A DNA stretch of 64,000 nt from positions 1 to 64,000 of the forward strand of contig NOWV01000011.1 of the NCBI GenBank assembly GCA_003344405.1. The letters are read 5' to 3'. The position numbers were made by a program, and so were the translations under genes. The notes under the pieces were generated by a model. The model made no database searches and was not told where the DNA came from. It saw only the letters and a program-made list of their open reading frames with translations. Every line of letters begins with the position of its first letter. Positions within the stretch are counted from its first letter, which is position 1. Positions 26,419-37,425 of the stretch are shown in pieces. Source of the stretch: Trichoplax sp. H2. Taxonomy: Eukaryota > Placozoa > Uniplacotomia > Trichoplacea.

Positions 26419-28182
26419 TTATTCTTGACTGTCCAAGTGTATATCTTCATTGATTGAATTTTCTTCGATGGATTTTTCTTCGGCAGACGATTTTTCTTCT
26501 GCGGACGATTTATCTTCTGCGGACGATTTATCTTCGGCGGACGATTTATCTTCGGCTGGCAAGTTATCTTCGATTAACTCCTCTTCTTCAATTATAACGC
26601 TGGTAACATTGATAGCTTGCAAACTGATCAATTTAGCATATTTTTTCTTCGCTTTTTCACCGTAATGCTTCTCGCTAATGCTATAGGTTCCCATAGAGAT
26701 GTTGACGGCCTCACGATAGAATTTGATGGCGTGATTAACGTCCATCATGACACCATATCCATTCTCGTACATAATACCCAAATGGTATAACTGGCACACA
26801 GTTTTTACGTCATGAATTTTGGATAAATAGAAGTAATTGGCTTGTGATTTAACAAAGTAGCGTCTCGCCTTTTCAGGATCATACAGATTAGCATATTGAG
26901 GATTGTTGTAAATTTTACCCAAGCGATAAGATGAATAAATAGCACCATCTAAAATTTCCGATTCTGATGCAGTCTGATATAATTGTAAAGCAACGCTGAT
27001 ATCGGCCATTGTGACTTTACTTTTTTCGACTAGTTTTGCCAGGCGACAAAGCGACGGAGAAAATTTCATCTTTGCCGCACTAGCATAACAGTGACATGCC
27101 ACGTTATAATCAACTTGTACTCCAAGGCCTTTTTCATACATGTAGCCCAAACAAAAAAGAGCCTTGGGTTTGCCATTACCGTCTTCATAATCGACTGATG
27201 ATGCTGCTTGCTCTAAATACTGATTGGCCAAAGTAAAGTCTTGTTCGATCTCGCCTTTACCTAAAATGTACATCTTACCTAGACAATATAAGGTGGATGC
27301 AAAAGCATATCTTGCTGATGACAGATATAACTGATGTGCTCTTTCGATGGCCTCATCCTTACCCACTTCATCACTATCATAAAAATTACGGGCTAGAATC
27401 AGTTCGGCTCTTGGATGTTGTTGTTTTGCTGCTTTCTCAAAGTATTCTTTTACCCGTTCACTATCTTTCTCGACACCAAAACCATGGTAATACATTAAGT
27501 AGCCAATATTCCAATAACCGGCAGGGTTGCCTAATTTTGCAGCTTTCTCAAAGTAGCTTTTGGCATCTTGAGATACAGTCGATTCACCTTTGATATTCAA
27601 TCTAAGCATAACATAACCTAATTCGTTGTAGGCTTTAGCCAATTCTAAATCTTCTTCGTCGTGATTTTTTTTACTTGCTTGAGCCACTTGCTTAAGATAG
27701 CGATTTTTCAATTTAATTAATTCCTCTTGCCATGCCTGAGATGCTTTAAACGTTTCTCGTAAGTCAATGTGTGCCTTGGAATAAAATGCATCTTGAGCAG
27801 CCGATGCTACATATGCCTTGACTTTCATGGCTACCAAATCCTTTTCTTTGAGGAATTTGACATGGGATGAATTTTTCTCTTCACTACCGTACAATTGGCA
27901 TATATAATACATAGCAGTTGGATGATCAGCCTCTGCAGCTAACTGATAATATTGAAAAGCTTTTTCTAAGTCGACCTGTGTATTGCCAGTACCGTGATGA
28001 TAGATGTATCCCAATTGAAAATTAGAATGCGGGTCATTACTTTCTTGCGATTGTTGTAAACAACGATGCATGGTGTTGCTAACCATTCGCTGTTGCAATT
28101 GCGGCATTACAAATTGATCTAAAATACTAAAATCATCGATGAACGGTTCCTTAACATCGTACTTGCTGGTATAACCCCCCAT
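26419..28182 (-). CDS. Sel1-like repeat protein B, single exon, 587 residues
   Basis: Sel1-like repeat solenoid, presumed scaffold; no partner is evident. The ATG is at 28182 and the stop at 26419. The N-terminus MGGYTSK has Gly2, Ser6 and Lys7, a strong N-myristoyltransferase consensus, so the protein is probably lipid-anchored to a membrane (inference). SLR units are clear at about residues 52-95 (FQLGYIYHHGTG, DHPTAMYYICQLYG), 210-265 (GNPAGYWNIGYLMYYHGFG) and 340-390 (LGYMYEKGLGVQVDY, CRLAKLVEK). The last 50 residues form an acidic tail with five near-perfect AEDKSS/AEEKSS repeats, absent from the two paralogues. Just upstream of the ATG the transcript strand carries a long CT-rich tract (28201-28223) ending near an AAG, which could be part of the promoter or a 5' UTR splice acceptor. 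Confidence 0.92.
   Translation of the reverse strand: MGGYTSKYDVKEPFIDDFSILDQFVMPQLQQRMVSNTMHRCLQQSQESNDPHSNFQLGYIYHHGTGNTQVDLEKAFQYYQLAAEADHPTAMYYICQLYGSEEKNSSHVKFLKEKDLVAMKVKAYVASAAQDAFYSKAHIDLRETFKASQAWQEELIKLKNRYLKQVAQASKKNHDEEDLELAKAYNELGYVMLRLNIKGESTVSQDAKSYFEKAAKLGNPAGYWNIGYLMYYHGFGVEKDSERVKEYFEKAAKQQHPRAELILARNFYDSDEVGKDEAIERAHQLYLSSARYAFASTLYCLGKMYILGKGEIEQDFTLANQYLEQAASSVDYEDGNGKPKALFCLGYMYEKGLGVQVDYNVACHCYASAAKMKFSPSLCRLAKLVEKSKVTMADISVALQLYQTASESEILDGAIYSSYRLGKIYNNPQYANLYDPEKARRYFVKSQANYFYLSKIHDVKTVCQLYHLGIMYENGYGVMMDVNHAIKFYREAVNISMGTYSISEKHYGEKAKKKYAKLISLQAINVTSVIIEEEELIEDNLPAEDKSSAEDKSSAEDKSSAEEKSSAEEKSIEENSINEDIHLDSQE
26470..26556 (-). repeat. 18-bp in-frame tandem repeat encoding AEDKSS
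   Basis: Five copies of an 18-bp unit in the 3' part of Sel1-like gene B encode AEDKSS or AEEKSS (residues about 543-571). The copies are nearly identical at DNA level, so the expansion is recent and length polymorphism between individuals is likely. The opposite strand is also open here and encodes a Ser-Asp mirror image, which is an artefact. Confidence 0.9.
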
Positions 28183-29172
28183 TGCTTAAGATTTCCAAGG
28201 AGAGAGAGAGAGAGAAAAAAAAAATCAACGTATCAAAATTAGATTATTCTACGGCTGTCAAGCAGTCGAAAGAGTTGATAGTAATAAGATATTCATTTTT
28301 TATCACGTTATAATTACATTGATTATGATGATCGCTTACCGTCTCAATTACGCTAAACCTTTACGATCAAAAAAAAAAGAAGTGGCTTTGTTTTCTCTCA
28401 AGATTGAAAGAAATGGTTGAAGATCGTTGTTATTCTGCCAATAAATAGATATTGATGTATTATGCGTATGGCACAGACTCATTTTGTAGCATCATAGTAC
28501 AGTTCAAATATACCCAAAATGATGTTGGAAATTGTTATTTTGAAAAACTGAGAAAGGGTAAACAGTCCATAACAAAATTACTCGTTCTAGCTAGAGGACT
28601 GTTGAAGCGCTAATTCGCTCCCTGTACAGTACAGTACAAGATTTGTCTTGTACGCCTCAAAACGAGTAAATGTTGCATGCCATACAAGCATTTCAATACA
28701 TAATTTACCTACTCACCTTTCAATAACGTTGCAATGAGGCAGAATTACAATTTCAGCAACGTTTAAGTTAGGCTTATTGACTGTACGCGTTAAGATAATC
28801 TAAACTAACTAATAACGATGACAATCGACGCCCAAATCCAACGACTGTAGTCGATTTTGCCAAGTTGCAATTGATTTTATATATACAGTAGTGGAAAGCG
28901 CTGGATGGGCAACGACACGCTGGATGCTAACTTACTTTTATACTTTACTCTAGTACGACGACTCATTCACAAGACTGTCCAGAACTACCCAATCAGCCAG
29001 CATTGGATGAGATTTTCACTGGTTGGAGACTTGCTGCAAGGCTTTACTAATCAGACTACTACTAAAGTATTCCATGCTAGTGTACTCTTTTTAGGCACAC
29101 TGGTTTAAAGGGGGGGGGGTAGCTTTCCTTATTGTTCTCACCACACTCGTTGTTGTCGCATGGGACTATAGT

Positions 29173-29275
29173 AGTACAGTACAGTACTGTACAGTAGACC
29201 TTGTACAGTACAGTGTACAGTACAGTACAGTACTGTAGATGTCCTAGTCGAAGTACTGTACACTGTACAGTCTGA
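29173..29275. repeat. ACTGT/ACAGT pentamer tract
   Basis: About 100 bp of the same pentamer in both orientations as in the 19-20 kb array (GTACAGTACAGTACTGTACAG and similar), interrupted by short unique words. It has no recurring spacer of the kind seen in the larger array. Confidence 0.85.
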
Positions 29276-29791
29276 GAATTATTTTCCATGACACCACTTC
29301 GTTCAAAAATCAACATTGTATTCCGTTAAAATTCTTGTAGGATAATATTGATATACACCCATGGAAGGATATCTCCACAACATCCAATTGATCTAGTTTG
29401 GGCTTGATTGAACGTCTACAATTCTCGATCTTTTCAGCGGTGGCATCCAAATCAAACTGTACAGTACTAGACCGTTGACCATGGTACGCGCTACACTTTC
29501 AGTACAGGACTCACTTCTACGATCCCTACTGTACGTCAAGTTTGACTGTACTGCATACTGAGGGATACGAGTTCATACTTTCTGTACTATTGCCGATTTT
29601 GCACATCTTTCTCTATTATAGATTGCCAGATTGACAAGTTCAAAGCGGTCTGAGCAATTTTTTTTTTTTAGCCACTTTGTCATTGTTTATCTTTATAATA
29701 AACAATATATTGTATTATTATTACTGTATTTAGAAGGGGAGTTTATTTGTACAGTCCTTGTACTGCAGTAGGAGACTTCTAAATGGGTTGA

Positions 29792-29935
29792 AGACCAGAC
29801 CAGGCCAAAGATCGATACATCTGCTCCATGTGCGGTCACGATAATCCACCACTGTCATACAGTGAAAAGGATTTTGACAGAACGAGCCGCAATATGGCCC
29901 TTTCTACTCTACCTTACTATAAAAAGTCACTCTAA
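29792..29935 (+). other. Small Cys-containing open frame, possible exon or gene relic
   Basis: A 47-codon frame follows a TGA and ends in TAA. It reads RPDQAKDRYICSMCGHDNPP, then a Ser/Asp/Arg-rich stretch and YYKKSL at the end. The CxxC followed by GH looks like half of a zinc-binding element, and base composition is less AT-biased than the flanks. There is no ATG at the front, so it would have to be a terminal exon or a decayed fragment (possibly transposon-derived). No partner exon was found. Confidence 0.2.
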
Positions 29936-32900
29936 TTATTGATTCATTTTATTTTATGGTAATCAGCAACTCACAAGACAAAATCCCGGTCTACGTGCAG
30001 TCGTGGACAGTAAAAATAAATAACATGCAGTAATCCGCTTGTTACTGGTTATTACGGCACTACGTTTCCGAAATTATAGAGTTAAAGAACGTATTGTTGC
30101 TCACACTGTTGCAGTGGTACAGTATACTGATTGTCAGCCTTTTAGAAGGGTAGTTTTTAGGCGTTATAGTAGCAGTACTACATTCTTACTCGATCTTTCG
30201 ACAGGTTAACGTAGTAATTTGTACATGCAACTCAAAGTAAGTACTTTACGACGTAAAATTGTCAGCAAGTAGTCCGTAACACCACTGATTAACAGGGGTA
30301 GAGAGGTTTCGGCCAAGTAAACGAAAAATTCATGTTTCAAGTCAAGTGATAAGCCGACTTTGCTTAAATTGAATCTTTTTAATCAGATTTTAATGTACTG
30401 TACAGCAGAATCAATGGACAGTATCAGTAGTATGGAAAGTTAAAACTTTGAAGTACTGCTCAAACTGGATAGTATCCTATCAGAGATTGATAGAAGTCCA
30501 TGACATTGCAGTATTGTTAATTGTGAATACGTACGCGTAGACGGTATACAATATGCGCCAGACAGTTTTGGTCTTTTAACATTTTAAAAGTTATTACACG
30601 TGTATAGAGTGCAGTACAGTGATCCAAGCGCCATGAAAAAGAAAAATATAAAAGGAAAATCAACGATCCCATAAATTTGCCAAATTTTCTCAAAGGAGAA
30701 AAATATACTTTGATTCTCTAACAAATATCATACCGTGCGGGTGCATACTGTATATATCGCAGTAAAGTACGAAAGCAAATACAGTAATAATAACAATTTA
30801 TATACAGTAATATAAATACAGTACACCCCCTATTTTACTGACGTAAACAGATCGCTCAAATCCTTAATAAGCAACTTAGCAGGTTTCGTAAACTGCCAAC
30901 TACAAACGCCAAAAATCCTTCTTGAACTTTCAATGATACACAAAAGTGTTTTTACGATCTTTGAACAAGTTACATACTGCACTGTATGAAAGTGACGGCG
31001 ATTACTTTACATCATAAGCGATTAATGCCGCCCCCCCCTCCGCAAAAAAAAAAAATGGATAAAAACACTGCAGTTCTGTATTTAGCAGGACTAAATGAAC
31101 ACCTATGCCTCAATCAATCAACTCAAAAGTTGGAGACTCATGTTGATGCTTTCGAGCTCTACAACGATTAAAAGCCATTTGGAAACACTGTAGTTATATG
31201 GAATTACTAGGAAGGACTATTAATCGCTATGTATTGATAACATTTAGTTTAAACGACAATATACGTATTTAATGAAATCGTCTGCAAGCCAGTGTACTTA
31301 TTCTCCTATTATACAATAGTTACTATAGCACTGTAAAATTTGCAGGTCGATTAGTTGTTAAGATAACTTAGAAATACATCAATTTCGAAGAGAACTACAC
31401 TATGACCCTGGATTTCATTGTCAACTCAAAAATTATATAGTGTAAAGAAATAAATATATACATACAGTAAATATCACCATGGTTCATAAAGTGAGGTGAC
31501 AGTCTATGAGACCTGATGTAGTACTCAACAGTAAGATAGGAAGACCTTCAAATTTAAGTGCTTAGTCAATTAGACATGGTAGCAAATTATTAAGCTTTCA
31601 GAAATTATCCTTTATGAACATTGAAGCATACCTAGCATGCGCTATGCATTAGTGATGATGATATGCATTTACTTCAATAAATCTGTTACTATAGCAGTCA
31701 AAGCTTGTATTCGCGTTTGGTACAGTTAGCATACCACAATAGCGTTAGTCTCAATTAAAGTTTTAAATTCAAGGTAAGCTTTAGTAGAAATCATTACTTA
31801 ATGGCGTAGTAAATTTTTTTTGATTTACTAAAACGATTGATTGCTTCCCTCATAAAGGGCTAAATGTAACAGCTATATAGCAAACCCTTGCTACTCAACC
31901 GTTACATCCTATACATAGAGTAAAAAATGGCGGGGCTGTCAATAAAGTAGATTGTATACTCGTAAGTAACCTTTAAATTCCTTTATCTCACACTTCTTTT
32001 ATAGACCTTGAAGAAATTGAAGGGTTAACTTGACACAACTATGTCAGCGCCTACACCACTTCCATTGAAAGACAATACTGTACTGTAGTAACCGGGTTAG
32101 TATAGATCAGCAATGCATTACAAAGATAGACCTCGTTTGGCAATAAACAAGTTGGAAAGTCATTAAATGAAATTTTATACGAAATCTTAGATAAACAAAA
32201 ACAACATTCCATACATATAAGACAATGTAATATATATTCCATAGAATCTATTATAGATCAATCGATTATCAAGTATAATATACGTATATGCATATATGGG
32301 ATATATATTTATATGCATATACTGTACTTCGCATATATAAAAAAGATAGATAAGGCATAAATACAATCAATACATATCGAGGACACAATACCGTATACCA
32401 GAACGTAGAATATGTATTAGCACTGAAACATATACAGCATAATGATAGATAGCTAATCAACGGAATTTTAATACGAATTTTATGAATGACTCCACAATAT
32501 ATCATACTGGTCGATATATTGAGAAACTAAAAATGTAGCTGTAGGAGTACCTGATCAATAAGCTAAAATGTAGAGGCTATAGCAGCCAAAATAAAACCAT
32601 GCTACAGACTATAAGAATTACATACAGTTTACCTTTATAAAGTAAAATTAAAGTAATAATATGCATAGATTATAAAGAATGCATTTATCCCCTCGCAGTC
32701 TTTAGACTGTAATTATAAGCCATATAAACCCAAATAAATCAGTCGTCTACTACTACTACTACTAAGCAATATACTACCAACATCAGAATACAAGTACTAT
32801 CCCAATTTGCAACAGTGATCCAATCAGAATAATATGTTCATTAGACAAAAAATATATTTATCCAAAATGAATATAGTTCGAAAGGATTATTAATTTTCAT

Positions 32901-33614
32901 CATTGCAACGAAAAATTTTTCTCTTATATATGAATATATATGACAACGAAGTATATACGCTGAAGTGCTATCTTATATAGGATGGGTGATAATGAATTAA
33001 AGCTAGCAATAATGCGATAAGATAGTAGAACGAAGATCACCCTGATCCGACATTGCTATCGTAGCAGCTCCAATCTTTATAAATACCGACAGGAATAGCA
33101 GTAGTAATTTTACTATCAAAGCATATGCGCGTAATACAGTATTGAGAAGCAGGCAGCTCGCTTATTTGCACTTTTATAGTACTGTAAGTCATTCGAGTAT
33201 AAACGAGTGCTATAGCTAAAAATAGCTAAATACGGGGAAGATAATGATGCCGTTAATAAATTCCTGATCTAAAATTTCACAGCTTAGTAGTGTAAACATT
33301 ACCTATAGAATTATAACCATCAATTTCACCTTGTATGGTATCAATGAACGATAATGAGATTAGCTACCGGTAACCACATAATTGAAACGTCTTGTATCTG
33401 CCGTGTAGTGTACCGCAAGGAACAGAAGCAGTTTCGAGACGTTATGAGACAAAACGTAAATAATTTCATTAATCGTACACATGATCACAGTACAGTCAAT
33501 AAAACGCAGATATTAATTATTCCAAGATGATTTAAAAAAATGGGTTAAGGTGTTTTAATTGTAGATGCATATCAAGTCGATATTTACGCTATAAAATAGT
33601 CGCATGCTAAAGCA

Positions 33615-33645
33615 AAGACTACTATAATAGGATTTTAGTAGTCTT
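33615..33645. other. Stem-loop downstream of Sel1-like gene C
   Basis: Perfect 10-bp arms AAGACTACTA and TAGTAGTCTT with an 11-nt loop. It lies about 275 bp beyond the stop codon of Sel1-like gene C in the direction of transcription, so it may fall in the 3' untranslated region. Its stem core (GACTACTA/TAGTAGTC) matches the hairpin at 47947-47980. Confidence 0.6.
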
Positions 33646-33920
33646 GGCTGAAGGCACCGGTAACAATTTAAAATGCGACTGTACCGTACTGTATAAACGA
33701 TAATGATGAATATAATTAAAAAAAAGTGCCCAAAATTAGCCTTGGCATGATTATTTATTAATCCAATCTCAAGACTAGCATAACTCGTAATTAAAATAAG
33801 AACTATCTCAGTTGCTTTACCTACTTTTCGCTATTTGTTACATCTTGTTGTATGTTTTGTAGTGTTTAGGAGTACCTTTAGCATGATGAATAATGTCCCT
33901 TGTCAACATGACGCAAGCTG

Positions 33921-35594
33921 TTACTGTTGCTCATCATCCGATGCATTGGTAATTTCTGCTTGTTCCAAATTTTCCTTGATATGGTGTTCTATATTTTCTT
34001 CTTCATTCGCTTCCTCAGCATCGGCTGTCCCTCGAAATGCTAATCTATCAAAACATTTCTGTGCCTTACCGCCATTATACCTCTCAAACATATTGTAACT
34101 CTGTTTCGATAATTCAGCGGCTTTTTGGTAGTACTTTATTGCCAATTCTCTATTTGGAGAAACACCTAATCCCTTTTCGTACATTACCCCACTTCGATAC
34201 AATTGACCAACTACCGCCGTATCTTGAATTTTGACAGCATATAACTGATTGGCTTGAGCGGCGCGAAGATAGCTGGTCGCTTTAGCTCGATCGTAAAAGC
34301 CACTGTCTGGGATACCATAAATTTTACCAAGTCGATAAAGAGCATAACAAACAGCAAAATCATCATCAGAATCTACAGCTGCTTGATATAACTCGACGGC
34401 AGTATAAAGGTCGGAAGTTTTCAACTTTCTCTTTTCTACTAATTTGGCAAGCCTGCAATAAGCTACATAGTATTCCTTTTTAGCCGATAAAGCGTAGTGA
34501 TGCGCTGCTTTATTGTAGTCACACTCGACACCATGGCCTTTCTCGTACATATAGCCTAGAACGTAGTTGGACCATGCGTTTCCTCTGCCGGTAGTAAAAT
34601 CAGTAGCAACAGCAGCTCGTTCAAAATAATCACGAGCTTTCTCATAATCTTGCTTGACACCTCCCCTTCCATACAAGAAAAATTCTCCTATGAAATACAA
34701 AATCTCAGCAAAGCCATACTGTGAAGCTGAGAGGAACAAGTCGAGAGCATTTTCCAATTCATCGTTACGACTTTCAAGATAGGAAAAGTGATAATTATTG
34801 GCGACGATATACAATGCTCGAGGATGGCCATCATGAGCAGCTTTCTTGTAATATTCCAATTTTTTGGATTCATCTTTATCGACACCGAAACCATTGTAAT
34901 AGAGCCATCCACCGATATTGAAGTAACCAGCTGGATTGCCAAGTTCAGCAGCACGCTTGAAAAAATCAAAGGCTTTTCTAAATACTGCTTGATCCTCATT
35001 AGCGTTCAAGCGTACGGCTAAGTAGCCTAATTCGTTATAAATACGAGCTAATTCTTCTTTGGATGATTGATTGGAATTTTTGACGATATTCCGATAACTA
35101 CTGAATATCTCCTTAATTTCACGCCTCCAAACGGGAGAATAAACGTAGTGATAACCTAATTCTTCGTGAGCCATGGAATAATAGGGATCTTGGGCTGCAG
35201 ATCGAATATAATAACGTGCCTTCATGTTAATTAACTTCTTTTCGTTCATGAGCTTGACACAATCCTGGCTATTTTTACGTTTATCACTACCGAACAATTT
35301 ACAAATCATATACATGGCTGTAGGATGTTCTTGTTCAATTGCTTTCTCGTAATATTGATACGCCTTTTCTAAATCTTTGTTGCATTTGTAGCCTAAGCCG
35401 TGATGGTAAAAATTACCCAGTTGGTAATTGGCGTGGGCATCGTTGTTTTCTTCCGCTTGTTGCATGTAGTCCAGGGTTGCATTATCATACATTTCGAATA
35501 ATAATTGATTGGATACAAATTGATCCAGCAAGTAGGAAGTATCATGAGATGAGTCGTTTACTTTATATCGGCCTTTGGAAGAGGTAGCGCCCAT
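33921..35594 (-). CDS. Sel1-like repeat protein C, single exon, 557 residues
   Basis: Third Sel1-like repeat paralogue. I start it at the ATG at 35594, giving MGATSSKGRYKV. The open frame extends nine codons upstream only to a GTG, which is not a credible eukaryotic start, and paralogues A and B also begin Met-Gly. Gly2, Ser6 and Lys7 fit N-myristoylation strongly. SLR units lie at about residues 50-95 (YQLGNFYHHGLGY, EHPTAMYMICKLFG), 210-270 (GNPAGYFNIGGWLYYNGFG) and 335-385 (LGYMYEKGHGVECDY, CRLAKLVEK). The C-terminal tail (about 35 residues) is Glu/Asp-rich but not repeated as in B. It has no introns, signal peptide or membrane segment. Similarity to B and A is continuous through the whole length, so all three come from duplication of one ancestral single-exon gene. 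Confidence 0.92.
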   Translation of the reverse strand: MGATSSKGRYKVNDSSHDTSYLLDQFVSNQLLFEMYDNATLDYMQQAEENNDAHANYQLGNFYHHGLGYKCNKDLEKAYQYYEKAIEQEHPTAMYMICKLFGSDKRKNSQDCVKLMNEKKLINMKARYYIRSAAQDPYYSMAHEELGYHYVYSPVWRREIKEIFSSYRNIVKNSNQSSKEELARIYNELGYLAVRLNANEDQAVFRKAFDFFKRAAELGNPAGYFNIGGWLYYNGFGVDKDESKKLEYYKKAAHDGHPRALYIVANNYHFSYLESRNDELENALDLFLSASQYGFAEILYFIGEFFLYGRGGVKQDYEKARDYFERAAVATDFTTGRGNAWSNYVLGYMYEKGHGVECDYNKAAHHYALSAKKEYYVAYCRLAKLVEKRKLKTSDLYTAVELYQAAVDSDDDFAVCYALYRLGKIYGIPDSGFYDRAKATSYLRAAQANQLYAVKIQDTAVVGQLYRSGVMYEKGLGVSPNRELAIKYYQKAAELSKQSYNMFERYNGGKAQKCFDRLAFRGTADAEEANEEENIEHHIKENLEQAEITNASDDEQQ

Positions 35595-36117
35595 TTTGAC
35601 TTTTTCTCTCTCTTGGTCCACTTGATTGTTTCTTGACAGTACCCCCTAGTACCTCAGTAGAATAAAAACTACTACGATAGAGTAATCGATGCAAGTATTA
35701 ACTACGATAGTAGCGAGGCGAATTTTAAATAGCCTTTTCTATCTCCTATCAAGTAAGTGTAGTCCACGGTGGTACGCGTAAAACGATGGCTTGTAACGAT
35801 CAGGGACTACTCCAGAATCGACAAAAGACAGCACAGGGAGTAAAACTCGATCTACTGTCTATTATTAGACTGTACAGTATAATTAATAAATTTCTTCTTG
35901 GCTTTATCTACGTGTAATAGTAACGCTATCTAGTATTGCTCTGCTAGATAATGAGAATAGTACTAGATAATGAGAATAGAGCGATAGGCGAGAACGCTGT
36001 GTGTATGAATAAGTCAGTCCAATGATGTAATCTGTATCTGACTAGGCCACCCCCCTCCCCATACAATACATACTGATCGATGAATAACATGAAGCATTGG
36101 ACACCAGTGATAAGAGA

Positions 36118-36148
36118 GTACTGTACACTGTACACTGTACTGTACACT
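36118..36148. repeat. Short ACTGT/ACAGT pentamer tract
   Basis: About 30 bp of alternating TACTGTACA and CTGTACACTGTAC words, bounded by AGAG and CTCT, so the whole segment is close to palindromic. Same motif as in the 19-20 kb array. Confidence 0.75.
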
Positions 36149-36504
36149 CTTTTTTATCCCGCAATGAATGCTGTGGCAAATGCATGCCTATTCTATTGTT
36201 CTATTCCTAGCAATGCACCAGTAGCAACCCTTGGATTGATATTAAAACAGGAGTAGGACCACATAATCCACTCAATCAGTCCACATGAATTACCAATACA
36301 ATTCTTATATGATTATTCTTATAAATTGATTTATTTTATTTGTTATTCATTATTCATTATAATAATTAATCATTATTATCCACGACAGTAACAAATATCA
36401 CGAACTTAGTTTTGTCCAGTCCCCATGCAGTCAATCAACATGGACGCCCATCGTAGTGGGTACAGCGTTTAGGCTAGGTTTTACGCGTTCAGTACGATCG
36501 GGCA

Positions 36505-36915
36505 AATGAAAGCCGCTAGTGGCCCCACACTACGCGTATCGTATACCTTTAATCCGTGACATAATTTTAATATGTTGCCGAATATCTTCATGCTGTACAT
36601 TGCTTTATTTCTGCGTGAGTGAGTTATTCCACGAGCGTCGAGTGGCCCAACACTACGCGTTATCGTACTACTGTACAGTATATATTTAATCCATGGCAAT
36701 TTGACTGTGTTGCCCAACATCTTCATGTTGTACTGTACATTGCTTATTTCTTAGCGAGTGAGTTATTCCACGAGCCTCTAGTGGCCCAACACGACGCGTA
36801 TCATAGGATCATACTATACATTTAATCGGTGACACTATTTGACTGTGTAGCCCAACATCTTCATGCTGTACATTGCTTACTGTATTTTTTAGTGAGTGAG
36901 TTATTCCACGAGCCT
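36505..36915. repeat. Tandem repeat, about 138-bp unit, about three copies
   Basis: Landmarks GAGTGAGTTATTCCACGAG (about 36616, 36756 and 36893), AGTGGCCCMACACTACGCGT-type words (about 36519, 36640 and 36780) and ATCTTCATGCTGTACATTGC-type words (about 36582, 36718 and 36857) recur in the same order at 137-140 bp spacing. The first copy lacks the first landmark. Copies differ by substitutions and small indels, one of which is an inserted ACTGT/ACAGT word. Confidence 0.85.
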
Positions 36916-37425
36916 TTATTATAGTCCAGACAAACATCTCTCCGTAAAGAAGTCAAAAAATAAAAAGCACTACAGACTTGTTGAGAAGCCTCTGAAAACA
37001 GCCACGTTAAAAAAATAAAATGGTAGGCTATGATTTCGTAGAAAAGTTCTCAAGCATGGAACTTCCTGTCGAGTGGATACAAACTGTGTAGCAATCGTTT
37101 TATCCTTTTATGCTAGACCAGCCGACCATGACCCACACTTGTGTCCACTAGAGGCTAAACGTTTATGACTGTACAGAACATATATAGTATACACCACAGA
37201 TACTCATTCATCTCTATAAATAGACAGTACAAGTAGACTGAGTGGATGATGTCGGAAAACTACGTATCATTCTCATTGAGAACTGGCCAACAATGTGGAC
37301 TTCATTAAATGGCCAAATCAGAATCATCCAATTGAATTAATTATATTAAATTAGTATTGGGAATGCATCGTATGGATACCTACTGAACACGAAACCGGAT
37401 AATTTACCGCAGACAATTAACGCAT

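Larger units (their letters stand above)
28183..33920. other. Gene-poor stretch between Sel1-like genes B and C
   Basis: About 5.7 kb. The part from about 28.6 to 30.6 kb is less AT-rich than its surroundings and holds pentamer repeats (29173-29275), a run of ten G at about 29110, a hairpin GTACAAGA..TCTTGTAC at about 28637-28656, and a small Cys-containing open frame (29792-29935). From 31 to 33.9 kb the DNA is AT-rich. There is a short CTA microsatellite near 32748 and a stem-loop at 33615-33645. No supported gene. Confidence 0.5.

Noticed and set aside
26450-26665. Plus-strand Ser/Asp-rich open frame
   Set aside because: Shadow of the 18-bp repeat in Sel1-like gene B read from the other strand.
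28905-29108. Plus-strand 67-codon frame beginning MGNDTLDANLL
   Set aside because: The Met-Gly start recalls the Sel1 genes, but no Sel1 motif follows and it ends at a G-run; no support.
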